A stretch of 64,000 nucleotides of DNA, from NCBI RefSeq assembly GCF_900106535.1, contig NZ_FNOH01000005.1:434001-498000 (forward strand), in the 5' to 3' direction. Every line of letters begins with the position of its first letter. Position 1 is the stretch's first letter. Of the stretch, positions 27,135-34,999 are shown piece after piece. Source of the DNA: Myxococcus xanthus (GTDB taxonomy: Bacteria > Myxococcota > Myxococcia > Myxococcales > Myxococcaceae). The position numbers and the translations under genes were made by a program. The notes beneath the pieces are model-generated. The model did no database searches. It was given only the letters and a program-made list of their open reading frames with translations, and was not told the origin of the DNA.

Positions 27135-28676
27135 GTGGGGCGGCTCCTGGCATATGGCGGGGGCCTCACACGCGCCAGAAGGAGCCCGTCACTGTCCCAG
27201 GCAATCAGGCCTTCATTCCTCCTGCCCTGCGTGCTGGTGCTGCTGGCGCTGCTGAGCTCGTGTGGCGCGGAACAGGACTCGGGACTGGCGCGGGTGCGCC
27301 GCACGGGGGAGCTGCGTTGGGGCGCGGATGCCCAGGGTGGAGAGCCCTACGCCATGGAGGACCCGGACGCACCCGGGGGCATGCGAGGCTTCGAGGTGGA
27401 ACTGGCGGAGGCCCTGGCGCGTGAGCTGGGGGTTCGGGCCCGGTTCGTCCAGAACGACTGGTCCAGCCTGGTCCCCTCGTTGGAGCGCGGCTCGTTCGAC
27501 GTGGCGCTCAACGGCCTCGAAGTCACGCCGTCGCGCTCCGGGCGCATCCTCTTCACGCGGCCCTACTACGTCTTCCACCTGCGCTTGCTGGCGCGGCGGG
27601 ACGATGCGGCCATCACCGGGCTGGATGCGCTGAAGGGCCAGCGGGTGGGGACGCTGGCCAATTCCCTGGCGTGGGACCTGCTCCAGCGCAGCGGCGTGGA
27701 GGCGGTTCCTTACGAAGGCGTGGAGGAGCCCTACATCGACCTGGAGCAGGGGCGGGTGCGCGCCGTGTTGATGGACGACATCATCGCGCAACGCTACGGG
27801 CAGCCACGTCCAGGGCTCCGGGTGGTGGGCGACGTGGGGGAAGGCTACTACGCCATCGCCGTGCGGCCCGGTGAGGAGGACCTGCGGGAGGCGCTGGACA
27901 CGGCGCTGGGGAACATCGCTCGCTCGGGCGAGCTGCGCGCCATCTTCCAGCGCTGGGGCATCGACAACGCCGAGCAGCAGCGCATGGTCGACTGGACGGA
28001 CGCGCAGTCCCGCGAGGTGCTGGCGCCCACGCAGACGGCGCGCATGGGCTGGGGACAGCTGGTGCTGTTCCTCCAGGCCGCGGGCGTGACGCTGCTGGTG
28101 TCCGTGGGCGCCATGGTGCTGGCCATCCCCCTGGGCGTGGGGCTGGCGCTGACGCGGCTGTACGGGCCTGGCTGGGCGGCCCGGCTGTCCACCGCCTACG
28201 TGGAGTTGTTTCGCGGCACGCCGGTGCTGCTTCAGCTCTACGTCCTCTACTACGGGCTGGCCGGAGTGCTCCGGTTGGACCCCATCAGCGCGGCCATCCT
28301 CGGGCTGGGCCTGAACTACGCGGCCTACGAGTCGGAGGTCTACAGGGCGGGCGTGCTGGCCGTTCCGCGAGGGCAGTTGGAGGCGGCGATGGCACTGGGC
28401 ATGCCCCTGCGGCTGGCGCTGCGGCGGGTCATCCTCCCCCAGGCCTTCCGCGTGGCGCTGCCGGGGGTGGCGAACGACTTCATCGCGCTGCTCAAGGACA
28501 GCTCCTTGGTATCCGTCATCTCCGTGGTGGAGCTCACGAAGCGGATGACGATTACCGCGGTGGATGTTCGAAGCTGGCTGATACCTGGCGCGTTGTGCGC
28601 ATTGATGTACCTGGCAATGAGCTATCCCTTGTCCCGGCTGGCGAGGCACCTGGAAGCGAGGCTGGAGCGCGGATGA
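27135..28676 (+). CDS. Amino-acid ABC importer, fused substrate-binding protein and permease
   Basis: The GTG at 27135 follows AGGAG and gives 513 residues. An N-terminal signal/lipobox-like segment (LLALLSSCG) precedes a polar amino-acid binding domain (GELRWGADAQGGEPYAMEDP, then ELAEALARELGV and GSFDVALNGLEVTPSRSGRI). A BPD-type permease with several membrane helices follows, with AYVELFRGTPVLLQLYVLYY and the EAA-like loop EAAMALGMPLRLALRRVILP. Binding protein and permease are usually separate; here they are one chain. The Cys at the signal-peptide end suggests lipid anchoring, but with the fused permease this may not be processed. Its stop overlaps the ATPase start (ATGA). Confidence 0.93.
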   Translation: MGRLLAYGGGLTRARRSPSLSQAIRPSFLLPCVLVLLALLSSCGAEQDSGLARVRRTGELRWGADAQGGEPYAMEDPDAPGGMRGFEVELAEALARELGVRARFVQNDWSSLVPSLERGSFDVALNGLEVTPSRSGRILFTRPYYVFHLRLLARRDDAAITGLDALKGQRVGTLANSLAWDLLQRSGVEAVPYEGVEEPYIDLEQGRVRAVLMDDIIAQRYGQPRPGLRVVGDVGEGYYAIAVRPGEEDLREALDTALGNIARSGELRAIFQRWGIDNAEQQRMVDWTDAQSREVLAPTQTARMGWGQLVLFLQAAGVTLLVSVGAMVLAIPLGVGLALTRLYGPGWAARLSTAYVELFRGTPVLLQLYVLYYGLAGVLRLDPISAAILGLGLNYAAYESEVYRAGVLAVPRGQLEAAMALGMPLRLALRRVILPQAFRVALPGVANDFIALLKDSSLVSVISVVELTKRMTITAVDVRSWLIPGALCALMYLAMSYPLSRLARHLEARLERG

Positions 28677-29437
28677 TTGAGGTCGAGAAGCTGAGCAAGC
28701 GCTACGAGGGGCGGCCGGTGCTGGAGGGCATCAACGCCGTCTTCTCCCCAGGCGAGGTGACGGCGTTGGTGGGCCCCTCCGGTGGAGGGAAGAGCACGCT
28801 GCTGCGGTGCCTCAACGGGCTGGAGTCCTTCGACGGGGGCTTGGTGCGCGTAGGGCCGGACACGCTGGCCCCGGGCGATGTCCGCGCGCAGGGCGAGAAG
28901 GTGCGCCGCATCCGCCGCCGCGTCGGCTTCGTCTTCCAGCAGTGGCACCTGTTCGCGCATCGCACGGCGTTGGGCAATGTGACGGAGGCCCCCATGCACG
29001 TGAAGGGCGTGGGCCGGCAAGAGGCCAACGAGCGGGGCCGGGCGTTGTTGGCGAAGGTCGGTCTGTCCCACCGCGAGGACGCGTACCCCTCCGAACTCTC
29101 CGGCGGCGAGCAGCAGCGGGTGGCCATTGCCCGGGCCCTGGCCATGGAGCCGGAGGTGCTGCTGATGGACGAGCCCACCAGCGCGTTGGACCCGGAGCGG
29201 GTGGGGGCGCTGATTGACCTGCTGGAGCAACTGCTCGCGGACGGCCTCACCCTGGTGGCGGTGACCCACGAGATGCGCTTCGCGTACGAGCTGGCCTCGC
29301 GCGTGTTGGTGCTGCACGGCGGGCACATCATCGAAGAGGGGCCGCCCGCCCGGGTGCTCGCCAATCCACACCATGAGCGCACGCGTGCCTTCCTGGGCCT
29401 GGGCCGCGTCCCCGCGCTGCGCACCCTGGGGGCCTGA
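28673..29437 (+). CDS. Amino-acid ABC importer ATPase
   Basis: The 254-residue ATPase has Walker A GPSGGGKST (34-42), the signature LSGGEQQR, Walker B VLLMDEPTSALD and the switch His in VTHEM, as in the GlnQ/HisP group. It energises uptake through the fused permease encoded immediately upstream, whose stop codon overlaps this ATG at 28673, so the two subunits are translationally coupled. A strong hairpin 19 bp after the stop marks the end of the two-gene operon. Confidence 0.95.
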   Translation: MIEVEKLSKRYEGRPVLEGINAVFSPGEVTALVGPSGGGKSTLLRCLNGLESFDGGLVRVGPDTLAPGDVRAQGEKVRRIRRRVGFVFQQWHLFAHRTALGNVTEAPMHVKGVGRQEANERGRALLAKVGLSHREDAYPSELSGGEQQRVAIARALAMEPEVLLMDEPTSALDPERVGALIDLLEQLLADGLTLVAVTHEMRFAYELASRVLVLHGGHIIEEGPPARVLANPHHERTRAFLGLGRVPALRTLGA

Positions 29438-29456
29438 GCGCATCACTGGCATCGCG

Positions 29457-29491
29457 GCCGGCCCGCCGGGCATGCTGGCGGACGGGCCGGC
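29457..29491 (+). terminator. Terminator hairpin after the ABC importer operon
   Basis: GCCGGCCCG (29457-29465) and CGGGCCGGC (29483-29491) form a perfect 9-bp stem with a 17-nt loop, 19 nt after the ATPase stop. No U-tract follows. Confidence 0.5.
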
Positions 29492-29541
29492 AGAACCGGC
29501 GCACCGGCGGTGTTCCTCGCCGCGTCCCGCGAAGGAGAGGC

Positions 29542-30309
29542 ATGCGTCGAGAGGTCCAGTGGATGGAGTGGGGGCAGGGGCGGGGGCCTCGGGTGCTGCT
29601 GCTGCCCGGACTGGGCGCGCGTGGCTCCGGCTTCCAGGCGCTGGCCCACCAGTTGTTGCCCTGGGCCCGTCCCATCCTGGTGGAGTACCCCGAAGGTGAG
29701 GCGGCCGCGTGCGGCGCGGGCGCCTTGGCGCGGCAGGTGCTGCGGGCCGTGGGCGAGGTGGACGCGGTAGTGGCCAGCTCCTTCGGCGGCATGGTGGCCG
29801 CGCACCTGGCGGCGGCTGGCGCGGCGCGAGGCGTGGCCTTCCTGGGCGCCTTTGCCCGCACCGAGCACCTGGGCGTGCGCGGGCTCGCCATTGGCATGAT
29901 GGGCCCCATCGCCCGGTGGGCCCGGCCGGGCGCGGTGGCGGCGGGGCTCGCGGCCTGGACGCCGGTGTCTTTCTCCCGTGTGCCCGAAGTCGTGCCCACC
30001 ACGGCGCTGGAGCGCAGCTCCACCTGGCATCGCGCCCTGGCCATCCGGGGCGAGGCGCCCCCGCCGGAGCTGCGCAGGCTGCCCGTGTCCTGCGTCTGTA
30101 TCCAGGGGACGCGGGACGTGCTGGTGCCGCCGTCCACGGTGGAGCGCCTGGCCGCGTCGCTGCCGCCGGGAACGCCCCGGCACCTGCTGCGGGGCGCGGG
30201 GCATGTGCCCTACTTCACGCATCCGGAGGCGTGCGCGGGGCTCCTGCGGCCCTGGTTGGCGGCTCTGGACGCGGCGGCGGCGCCCGAAGTGGAGAGCAGC
30301 GCTGCCTGA
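29542..30309 (+). CDS. Alpha/beta-hydrolase family protein
   Basis: The 255-residue protein has the alpha/beta-hydrolase layout: the oxyanion strand RVLLLPGLGARGSGFQALA, a nucleophile elbow ASSFGGMVAA with Ser as the likely nucleophile, an Asp in IQGTRDVLVPP and a His in RGAGHVPYFTHPE. The substrate is not readable. It has no signal peptide, so it is probably cytoplasmic. AAGGAG precedes the ATG at 29542. It follows the ABC operon but lies after that operon's hairpin. Confidence 0.87.
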   Translation: MRREVQWMEWGQGRGPRVLLLPGLGARGSGFQALAHQLLPWARPILVEYPEGEAAACGAGALARQVLRAVGEVDAVVASSFGGMVAAHLAAAGAARGVAFLGAFARTEHLGVRGLAIGMMGPIARWARPGAVAAGLAAWTPVSFSRVPEVVPTTALERSSTWHRALAIRGEAPPPELRRLPVSCVCIQGTRDVLVPPSTVERLAASLPPGTPRHLLRGAGHVPYFTHPEACAGLLRPWLAALDAAAAPEVESSAA

Positions 30310-30396
30310 CGCAGTCCGGCAGGGGCGGTGCGGGGTTCCGTCGGGCCGATAAGGGGATGTACGGATGGCGCGGGGATCGCTACCTTTCGGGCGCCA

Positions 30397-31212
30397 ATGC
30401 AGAACCGTCTCACGCGATTGCTCGTCACCCTCTTCGTTGTCTCCGCGACGCCCGTGCCTGCCGCTTCCGTGCAGGAGCCGTCGCCCTCCGCCGTGGCGCC
30501 CACGGCCGTACCGCCGCCCGCCGCGGCACCGGAGGCCCCCGCTCCGTCGCCCGAAGTGGCGCGCAAGCACAAGGTGCTGCTGCTGGGGGACAGCCTCATC
30601 GCCACTGGCTTCGGGGAGTACCTCCAGGCCCAGTTGGACGCGCACCCGCGCATCCAGTCGGCCCGCCGCGCCAAGTCTTCCACGGGCCTGGCCCGTCCGG
30701 ACTTCTTCGACTGGATGGACGTGGGCCGCGAGGAGGTGGAGCGTCACCAGCCGGACGTCGTCGTCGTCATCCTCGGGGGCAACGACGGGCAGTCGCTCCA
30801 GGACACCCAGGGTGGCAAGGCCATCCACTGGGGACATGCGGAGTGGGAGGCCGCCTACCGTCAGCGCATCAATGACTTCCTGGCCGTGCTCTCCTCGCCC
30901 GGCCGGAAGATTGTCTGGTTGGAGCTGCCGGCCACGGGGCTCAAGCGCTTCGAGCAGAAGCTGCGCATCATCCGCGCCCTCCAGCGCGAGGTCATCTCCT
31001 CCCGGGAGGATGCGGTGCACCTGGACACGCGCCCCTTCTTCACCGACGCGAAGGGGCGAGCGCTGAGTCAGGCCCGGGTGGATGGCTTCCGCAAGCCCAT
31101 GCGCCTGCGCATGGCGGACGGCGTGCACTTCACCGTCGCGGGCGGCCGTTACTTCGCCAACAAGGTGTACCCCGAGGTGCTGAGCGTGCTGGGCCTGCTC
31201 CAGCAGGGCTAG
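30397..31212 (+). CDS. Exported SGNH/GDSL (DUF459-like) hydrolase
   Basis: From the ATG at 30397 this gives 271 residues with a signal peptide (about 1-23) and a Pro/Ala-rich linker (about 28-52). The SGNH blocks follow: block I LLLGDSL with Ser66, block III LGGNDGQSL, and the final DGVHFT with the catalytic Asp and His. Block III and the spacing match DUF459-type proteins, which resemble cell-wall or polysaccharide esterases such as O-acetyl hydrolases. It is predicted to act in the periplasm. It converges with the TPR gene, 19 bp away, with a hairpin between them. Confidence 0.87.
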   Translation: MQNRLTRLLVTLFVVSATPVPAASVQEPSPSAVAPTAVPPPAAAPEAPAPSPEVARKHKVLLLGDSLIATGFGEYLQAQLDAHPRIQSARRAKSSTGLARPDFFDWMDVGREEVERHQPDVVVVILGGNDGQSLQDTQGGKAIHWGHAEWEAAYRQRINDFLAVLSSPGRKIVWLELPATGLKRFEQKLRIIRALQREVISSREDAVHLDTRPFFTDAKGRALSQARVDGFRKPMRLRMADGVHFTVAGGRYFANKVYPEVLSVLGLLQQG

Positions 31213-31215
31213 CGG

Positions 31216-31231
31216 CGCGGCGAAGGCCGCG
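31216..31231. terminator. Hairpin between convergent SGNH and TPR genes
   Basis: CGCGGC-GAAG-GCCGCG, a perfect 6-bp stem with a 4-nt loop, exactly fills the gap between the two stops (31212 and 31232). It is short but suitably placed for both strands. Confidence 0.45.
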
Positions 31232-32404
31232 TCAGCGCGGGCTCAGGGCGGTGACGAGCCGCTCGGCCTGCTCGCGGATGTCGCGGTGGGTGCTCGCCTG
31301 GGCGCGCCTGGCGTGCGTGAGCGCCTGGGCCTTGTCGCTGTCCGCCAGGGCCAGCGCCAGGTTGAGGTGGACGCCCGCGTCATCCGGGTGATGCTTCAAG
31401 GCCTCGGTGAGGATGGCGCGCGCGGCGGCGGCACCACCGGGACGCGACAGGTGCAGCACCGCCAAATCGTTGGCGGCGCCGGCCTCGGACGGGTCCGTCG
31501 CCACGGCGGCCTCGAGCAGTGTCTGGGCCTCCGCGTCGTCACCCAGCTTGCGGCGCACCTTGGCCAGCGCCACGCGCACGGGCGCGGACTCCGGGGCCTT
31601 GGCCAGCGCCTCGCGGAGGATGCGGTCCGCGTCCTCGTCCTTGCCGGCCACGAAGGCGGAGATGCCGTGCAGGTAGATGGCGTCCGCGCTGTCGGGGAGC
31701 TGGAGGCGCAGCTCGATGGCGGCGCGCATCGCCGCTTCGGGGGCGCCGGCCATCAGGCACAGTGAAGCGAACTCCCGGAAGAGGGCCGTCTCCCGAGGGC
31801 TGCGCAGGATCGCCTGCCGAAGCGTGACGATGGCCGCGCCCACGTGCCCTTGCAGCAACTGCACACGCGCGGCGAGCTGGAGCGGCAGGTGCTCCGTCTT
31901 GTTGGCCTCCGCGGCCTCTAGATAGCGCCGCAGTGCCCGGTCCAACTGCTTGTCACCCTGGAGGGCCATGCCCAGGTACGTCAGCGTCTGGGCATTGCCG
32001 GGCTGCAGCGCCAGCGCGCGCTCCAGCTCCGGGATGGCGGCGGCGTACCGGTCATGCCCCAGCAGGGCGCGGCCATGGTTGATGACCTCGAAGAAGCCCG
32101 CCTTGGGCTGCGCGGCGAGCGCGGCCAGCAGGTCCAACTGGCGCGCATCACCCTTCTCCGCGTCCAGCCGGGCCAGGTGGCTCAGCGCCTCCGGGTGGGT
32201 GGGATGCAGCGCCACCAGCCGCTGGAGCACCGCGCGGGCCGCCGTTTCGTCGTGCTGGGCCAGCCGCAACCGGGCCAGTCCCAGCAACGCGCTGGCATCC
32301 TTCGGGTCCTGTTCGATGGCGCGCTCGAAGTCGCGGGCCGCCTCCTTCAGCAGGCCCTGCTTCATGAGACGCGCGGCGGAGGATGCCAGCTTGGAGACGG
32401 CCAT
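31232..32404 (-). CDS. TPR-repeat protein
   Basis: The 390-residue protein is made almost wholly of tetratricopeptide-type helical pairs, for example LLKEAARDFERAIEQDPKDA, YAAAIPELERALALQPGNAQ and AILTEALKHHPDDAGVHLNL. About nine repeats are visible. TPR proteins act as scaffolds for protein complexes, and no partner is obvious. There is no signal peptide. The ATG at 32404 is preferred over a GTG two codons upstream. Confidence 0.88.
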   Translation of the reverse strand: MAVSKLASSAARLMKQGLLKEAARDFERAIEQDPKDASALLGLARLRLAQHDETAARAVLQRLVALHPTHPEALSHLARLDAEKGDARQLDLLAALAAQPKAGFFEVINHGRALLGHDRYAAAIPELERALALQPGNAQTLTYLGMALQGDKQLDRALRRYLEAAEANKTEHLPLQLAARVQLLQGHVGAAIVTLRQAILRSPRETALFREFASLCLMAGAPEAAMRAAIELRLQLPDSADAIYLHGISAFVAGKDEDADRILREALAKAPESAPVRVALAKVRRKLGDDAEAQTLLEAAVATDPSEAGAANDLAVLHLSRPGGAAAARAILTEALKHHPDDAGVHLNLALALADSDKAQALTHARRAQASTHRDIREQAERLVTALSPR

Positions 32405-32445
32405 GGGCACCGATTCTAGCGGTGGGGGGCGCGAGGTGGGTACCT

Positions 32446-33390
32446 CTAGAAGACGGCCTCCCAGGCGTTCTTGATGCCGTTGCCCACGTCGCCCGCGAAG
32501 TCCGTCACGGCGTCCGCCGCGTTGGTGAAGACCTGGCCCGCCGCGTCGGCCACCGCTCCGCCCGCGTTGATGGCGCCGTCGACCACGTTCTCCAGGATTT
32601 CGCCACCGGCGGCGGCGGCCGTCTCACCCACGGCCTTCAGCACGTTGCCGGGATTGACGGAGCCCTCGATTTCCACGCCCAGGCCCAGGCCCGCGGTGGC
32701 CTCCACGCCAACGTCGAACTCCAGGTTGCCATTCTCGATGCCGATGTTGGCGTGCGCGTCGCCGCTGACACCCGCGCTGGCGCTGGCGGTGATGCTGCCG
32801 GACGCGAGCGTGTCGTCCTCGTGCTTCAGCTCGATGGAGCCCGTGAGGCTCGCCTGCGCACCCGCGAAGCCGGAGGCCGAGGCGTTGATGGACACGTTGC
32901 CGTCGGTGCCCACGTGCAGGTCCAGTTCGATGCTGCCCTCGGCGCCAATCTTGCCCAGCGCCTCCAGGTCCAGCTCGACGGAGTACTCCTCGCCGGCAAT
33001 CTCGAACTCGACCGTCTTGGAGGCCCCGGCGCCCGCCTCGATGAGGTTGGCCTCGATGTCGATGTCGACGCTCACGTCGATGCCGGACAGGCCGATGTCC
33101 GCGTCCACCTGCGCATCCGCGGAGAACGTCGGACCCTGGACGTGGGCGCGCGTGTCGATGCCACCGGGACCGGTGCCGCTCACATCGGCGCGGGCACCAC
33201 CGGCCGTGAAGCTGGACTGGCCGCTCAGCGCGCTGTGCCGCGGCTGCTCCACCGAACCGGACGCGGAAGCCCGGGTGTCAACGCGCGGGCCGTTACGTCC
33301 GCCCTGGGCAGGGGGCCGGGTGTCGCGAGCCGGCGGCGGGGGCGGCGGCGGCGGGGGCGGCTGCGGGCGGTTGCCAATGCGGGGGGACAT
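32446..33390 (-). CDS. Hypothetical protein with Pro-rich leader and glycine/serine beta-strand repeats
   Basis: From the ATG at 33390 (GGAG upstream) this gives 314 residues. Residues 10-20 are a polyproline run. Residues 40-100 are disordered and Gly/Ser/Arg-rich. The central part alternates short strands such as GIDVSVDIDIEANL, GSIELDLHVGTDGNVSINAS and ASASAGVSGDAHANIGIENG, with a beta-solenoid-like look. The C-terminus is helical and Ala/Gly-rich (NAADAVTDFAGDVGNGI, ending NAWEAVF), with small amphipathic units like those of some secreted or pore-forming proteins. No signal peptide is seen. The role is unknown; this is one of the less ordinary proteins of the window. Confidence 0.7.
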   Translation of the reverse strand: MSPRIGNRPQPPPPPPPPPPARDTRPPAQGGRNGPRVDTRASASGSVEQPRHSALSGQSSFTAGGARADVSGTGPGGIDTRAHVQGPTFSADAQVDADIGLSGIDVSVDIDIEANLIEAGAGASKTVEFEIAGEEYSVELDLEALGKIGAEGSIELDLHVGTDGNVSINASASGFAGAQASLTGSIELKHEDDTLASGSITASASAGVSGDAHANIGIENGNLEFDVGVEATAGLGLGVEIEGSVNPGNVLKAVGETAAAAGGEILENVVDGAINAGGAVADAAGQVFTNAADAVTDFAGDVGNGIKNAWEAVF

Positions 33391-33575
33391 GGGGGCTCCA
33401 GCGAGATTCGGGGGCGCCCGGAAGGACGCCATCTGTCCCCATTGTCCGTGAACCGATTCCCCAGTTGCCTCGTCCCTTCATTTTTTGAGAATCGAGGCCC
33501 GGATTTTTCTCGAACTGGGTGAGTCTTCGTCCCACTCCGCGCGCGAATAGAGCCCCATGGGCGTCCAGGTGGGAT

Positions 33576-34436
33576 TCAGTGCGAGGGTGGGGCCGAGTCG
33601 GGCGAGCCCGGGTGGGGCCTCAGCCGGCGGACGGCGCGCAGCAGGAGCTCCTCGTCCCGGGGGCTGGCCAGGAAGCCGCGTGCGCCGAGCTCGCGGACCC
33701 GGTCGAAGCTCTCGTCATCGCTGCCGTGGACGATGAGGGCGCCCTTGATGTGGACCTCCCCGGCCAGCAGGCCCTCCATGGCCTGGAGGGGCGCGAGCAC
33801 GACGTCCTCCGGCCCGGTGTGCAGCACCTCCAAGGGGGTGGCGGTGCGGGCCTGGAGGCCGTTCCTCGCCAGCAGCCGGGTGATGAGCACTGCCGTGACG
33901 GGCGACCAGCCATAGAGCAGCAGGGGGCCCCCGGGCGCGAGTGAGGGGGGCATGGGCGGCTCGGCGGGCGTCTCGATGCCATAGAGGTCCGCCAGCGCAC
34001 GGGCCAGCGCCGCGTCCGAGGCGATGTGCGCTTCGACGCGTGGCATTCCGGACACGGCGCGGACGGCGTCCACCGCATCCAACGACACGGGGGCGGGCAG
34101 CGCGATGTGGAGTACCTCTCGCTCGCCCTGGTCCAGCAGCACCTTATCGATGCGCAGCGGGACGACCCGATACTGGCGCGCCACGCGAGCGGGGATGTGG
34201 TTCAGCCGCCTGGAGTCTGGCGGGGTCCGTTCCAGGTCCACCGCGTCCACGCCGAACTGCTCGGCGAGTCCGCGAAGCACGTCGGCTCCGGAGCAGAGGC
34301 CCTCTCGCACCAGCGCCCGCCCGAGCGGGACATGCACCTCATGGTGATGCACCAGTCCCACCCGGAGCTGGGCGCGGTTGAGCACTCCCTGTTCCAGGAG
34401 AATCTCGCCGAGCGGGCGTCGTGAGCCAGTCTCCAT
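33576..34436 (-). CDS. MshEN-like (T2SSE N-terminal) protein with receiver-like C-terminal domain
   Basis: From the ATG at 34436 this gives 286 residues. The first 80 residues resemble the MshEN/GspE N-terminal domain: LGEILLEQGVLNRAQLRVGL, ALVREGLCSGADVLRGLAEQ and VDAVDLERTPPDSRRL. The downstream RVARQYRVVPLRIDK element is also family-typical. MshEN domains can bind cyclic di-GMP. The C-terminal 110 residues (PLLLYGWSPVTAVLITRLLA, then IKGALIVHGSDDESFDRVRE) look like a degenerate receiver without a confident phospho-Asp. No ATPase follows, so this is a stand-alone sensor-like protein rather than a secretion ATPase. Confidence 0.8.
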   Translation of the reverse strand: METGSRRPLGEILLEQGVLNRAQLRVGLVHHHEVHVPLGRALVREGLCSGADVLRGLAEQFGVDAVDLERTPPDSRRLNHIPARVARQYRVVPLRIDKVLLDQGEREVLHIALPAPVSLDAVDAVRAVSGMPRVEAHIASDAALARALADLYGIETPAEPPMPPSLAPGGPLLLYGWSPVTAVLITRLLARNGLQARTATPLEVLHTGPEDVVLAPLQAMEGLLAGEVHIKGALIVHGSDDESFDRVRELGARGFLASPRDEELLLRAVRRLRPHPGSPDSAPPSH

Positions 34437-34525
34437 GAGAAGACATGAAGTCTGCACTCGACGCCCCGGTCGGCGAGAGGCGGCCCGCCGTGGGCTCGCC
34501 AGGTTGCCTGCCTTGCTGGCGGGGC

Positions 34526-34894
34526 TCAGCCGCGCGAAGCGAAGTGCTGCTCGTAGGCCTCGGGCTTGAAGCCCACGAGGACGGTGTCACCGGTGACGAG
34601 CACGGGGCGCTTCACCAGCTTCCCATCCGCGGCCAGCCACTCGACCAACTCCGCGTCGCTGGCGGCATCCACCTTCGCCTTGCCGAGCGCGCGGTAGCTC
34701 TGGCCGCTGGTGTTGAGCCACTTGCGGACAGAGACACCGCTGCGCGCAATCCATTGCTTCAGCTCCGCCACGGTGGGCGGCATCTCGACGATGGGGCGCA
34801 CCTGGTGGGCAATACCTTGCTCCTGCAACCACTTCAGTGCCTTCTTGCAGGTGCCGCAGCCCGAGTAAGAGAGTACGAGGACGTCTTTCGCCAT
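34526..34894 (-). CDS. ArsC/Spx-family thioredoxin-fold protein
   Basis: The 122-residue protein has the ArsC/Spx fold, with a redox motif CGTC in SYSGCGTCKKALKWL (about 9-23), the IVEMPPTVAELKQWI segment and the C-terminal RPVLVTGDTVLVGFKPEAYE, where the conserved Arg-Pro follows the family. Such proteins are arsenate reductases or transcriptional regulators of the Spx type. A CxxC rather than CxxS and the lack of arsenic genes nearby argue against a simple arsenate reductase. Confidence 0.87.
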   Translation of the reverse strand: MAKDVLVLSYSGCGTCKKALKWLQEQGIAHQVRPIVEMPPTVAELKQWIARSGVSVRKWLNTSGQSYRALGKAKVDAASDAELVEWLAADGKLVKRPVLVTGDTVLVGFKPEAYEQHFASRG

Positions 34895-34999
34895 GCGCGC
34901 GCTTGTAACAGGGCACCCGCGTCCCTCCCAGCGATGAGTCCCCGGGTCGTCCGGACCCGGTTTGCGAGCCGCCAGCAGCGCGTGTTAGCGCGACGGGAC

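Noticed and set aside
34526..34894. Arsenate reductase arsC
   Set aside because: The motif is CGTC and no arsenic resistance genes are nearby; the Spx/ArsC fold name is as far as the sequence supports.
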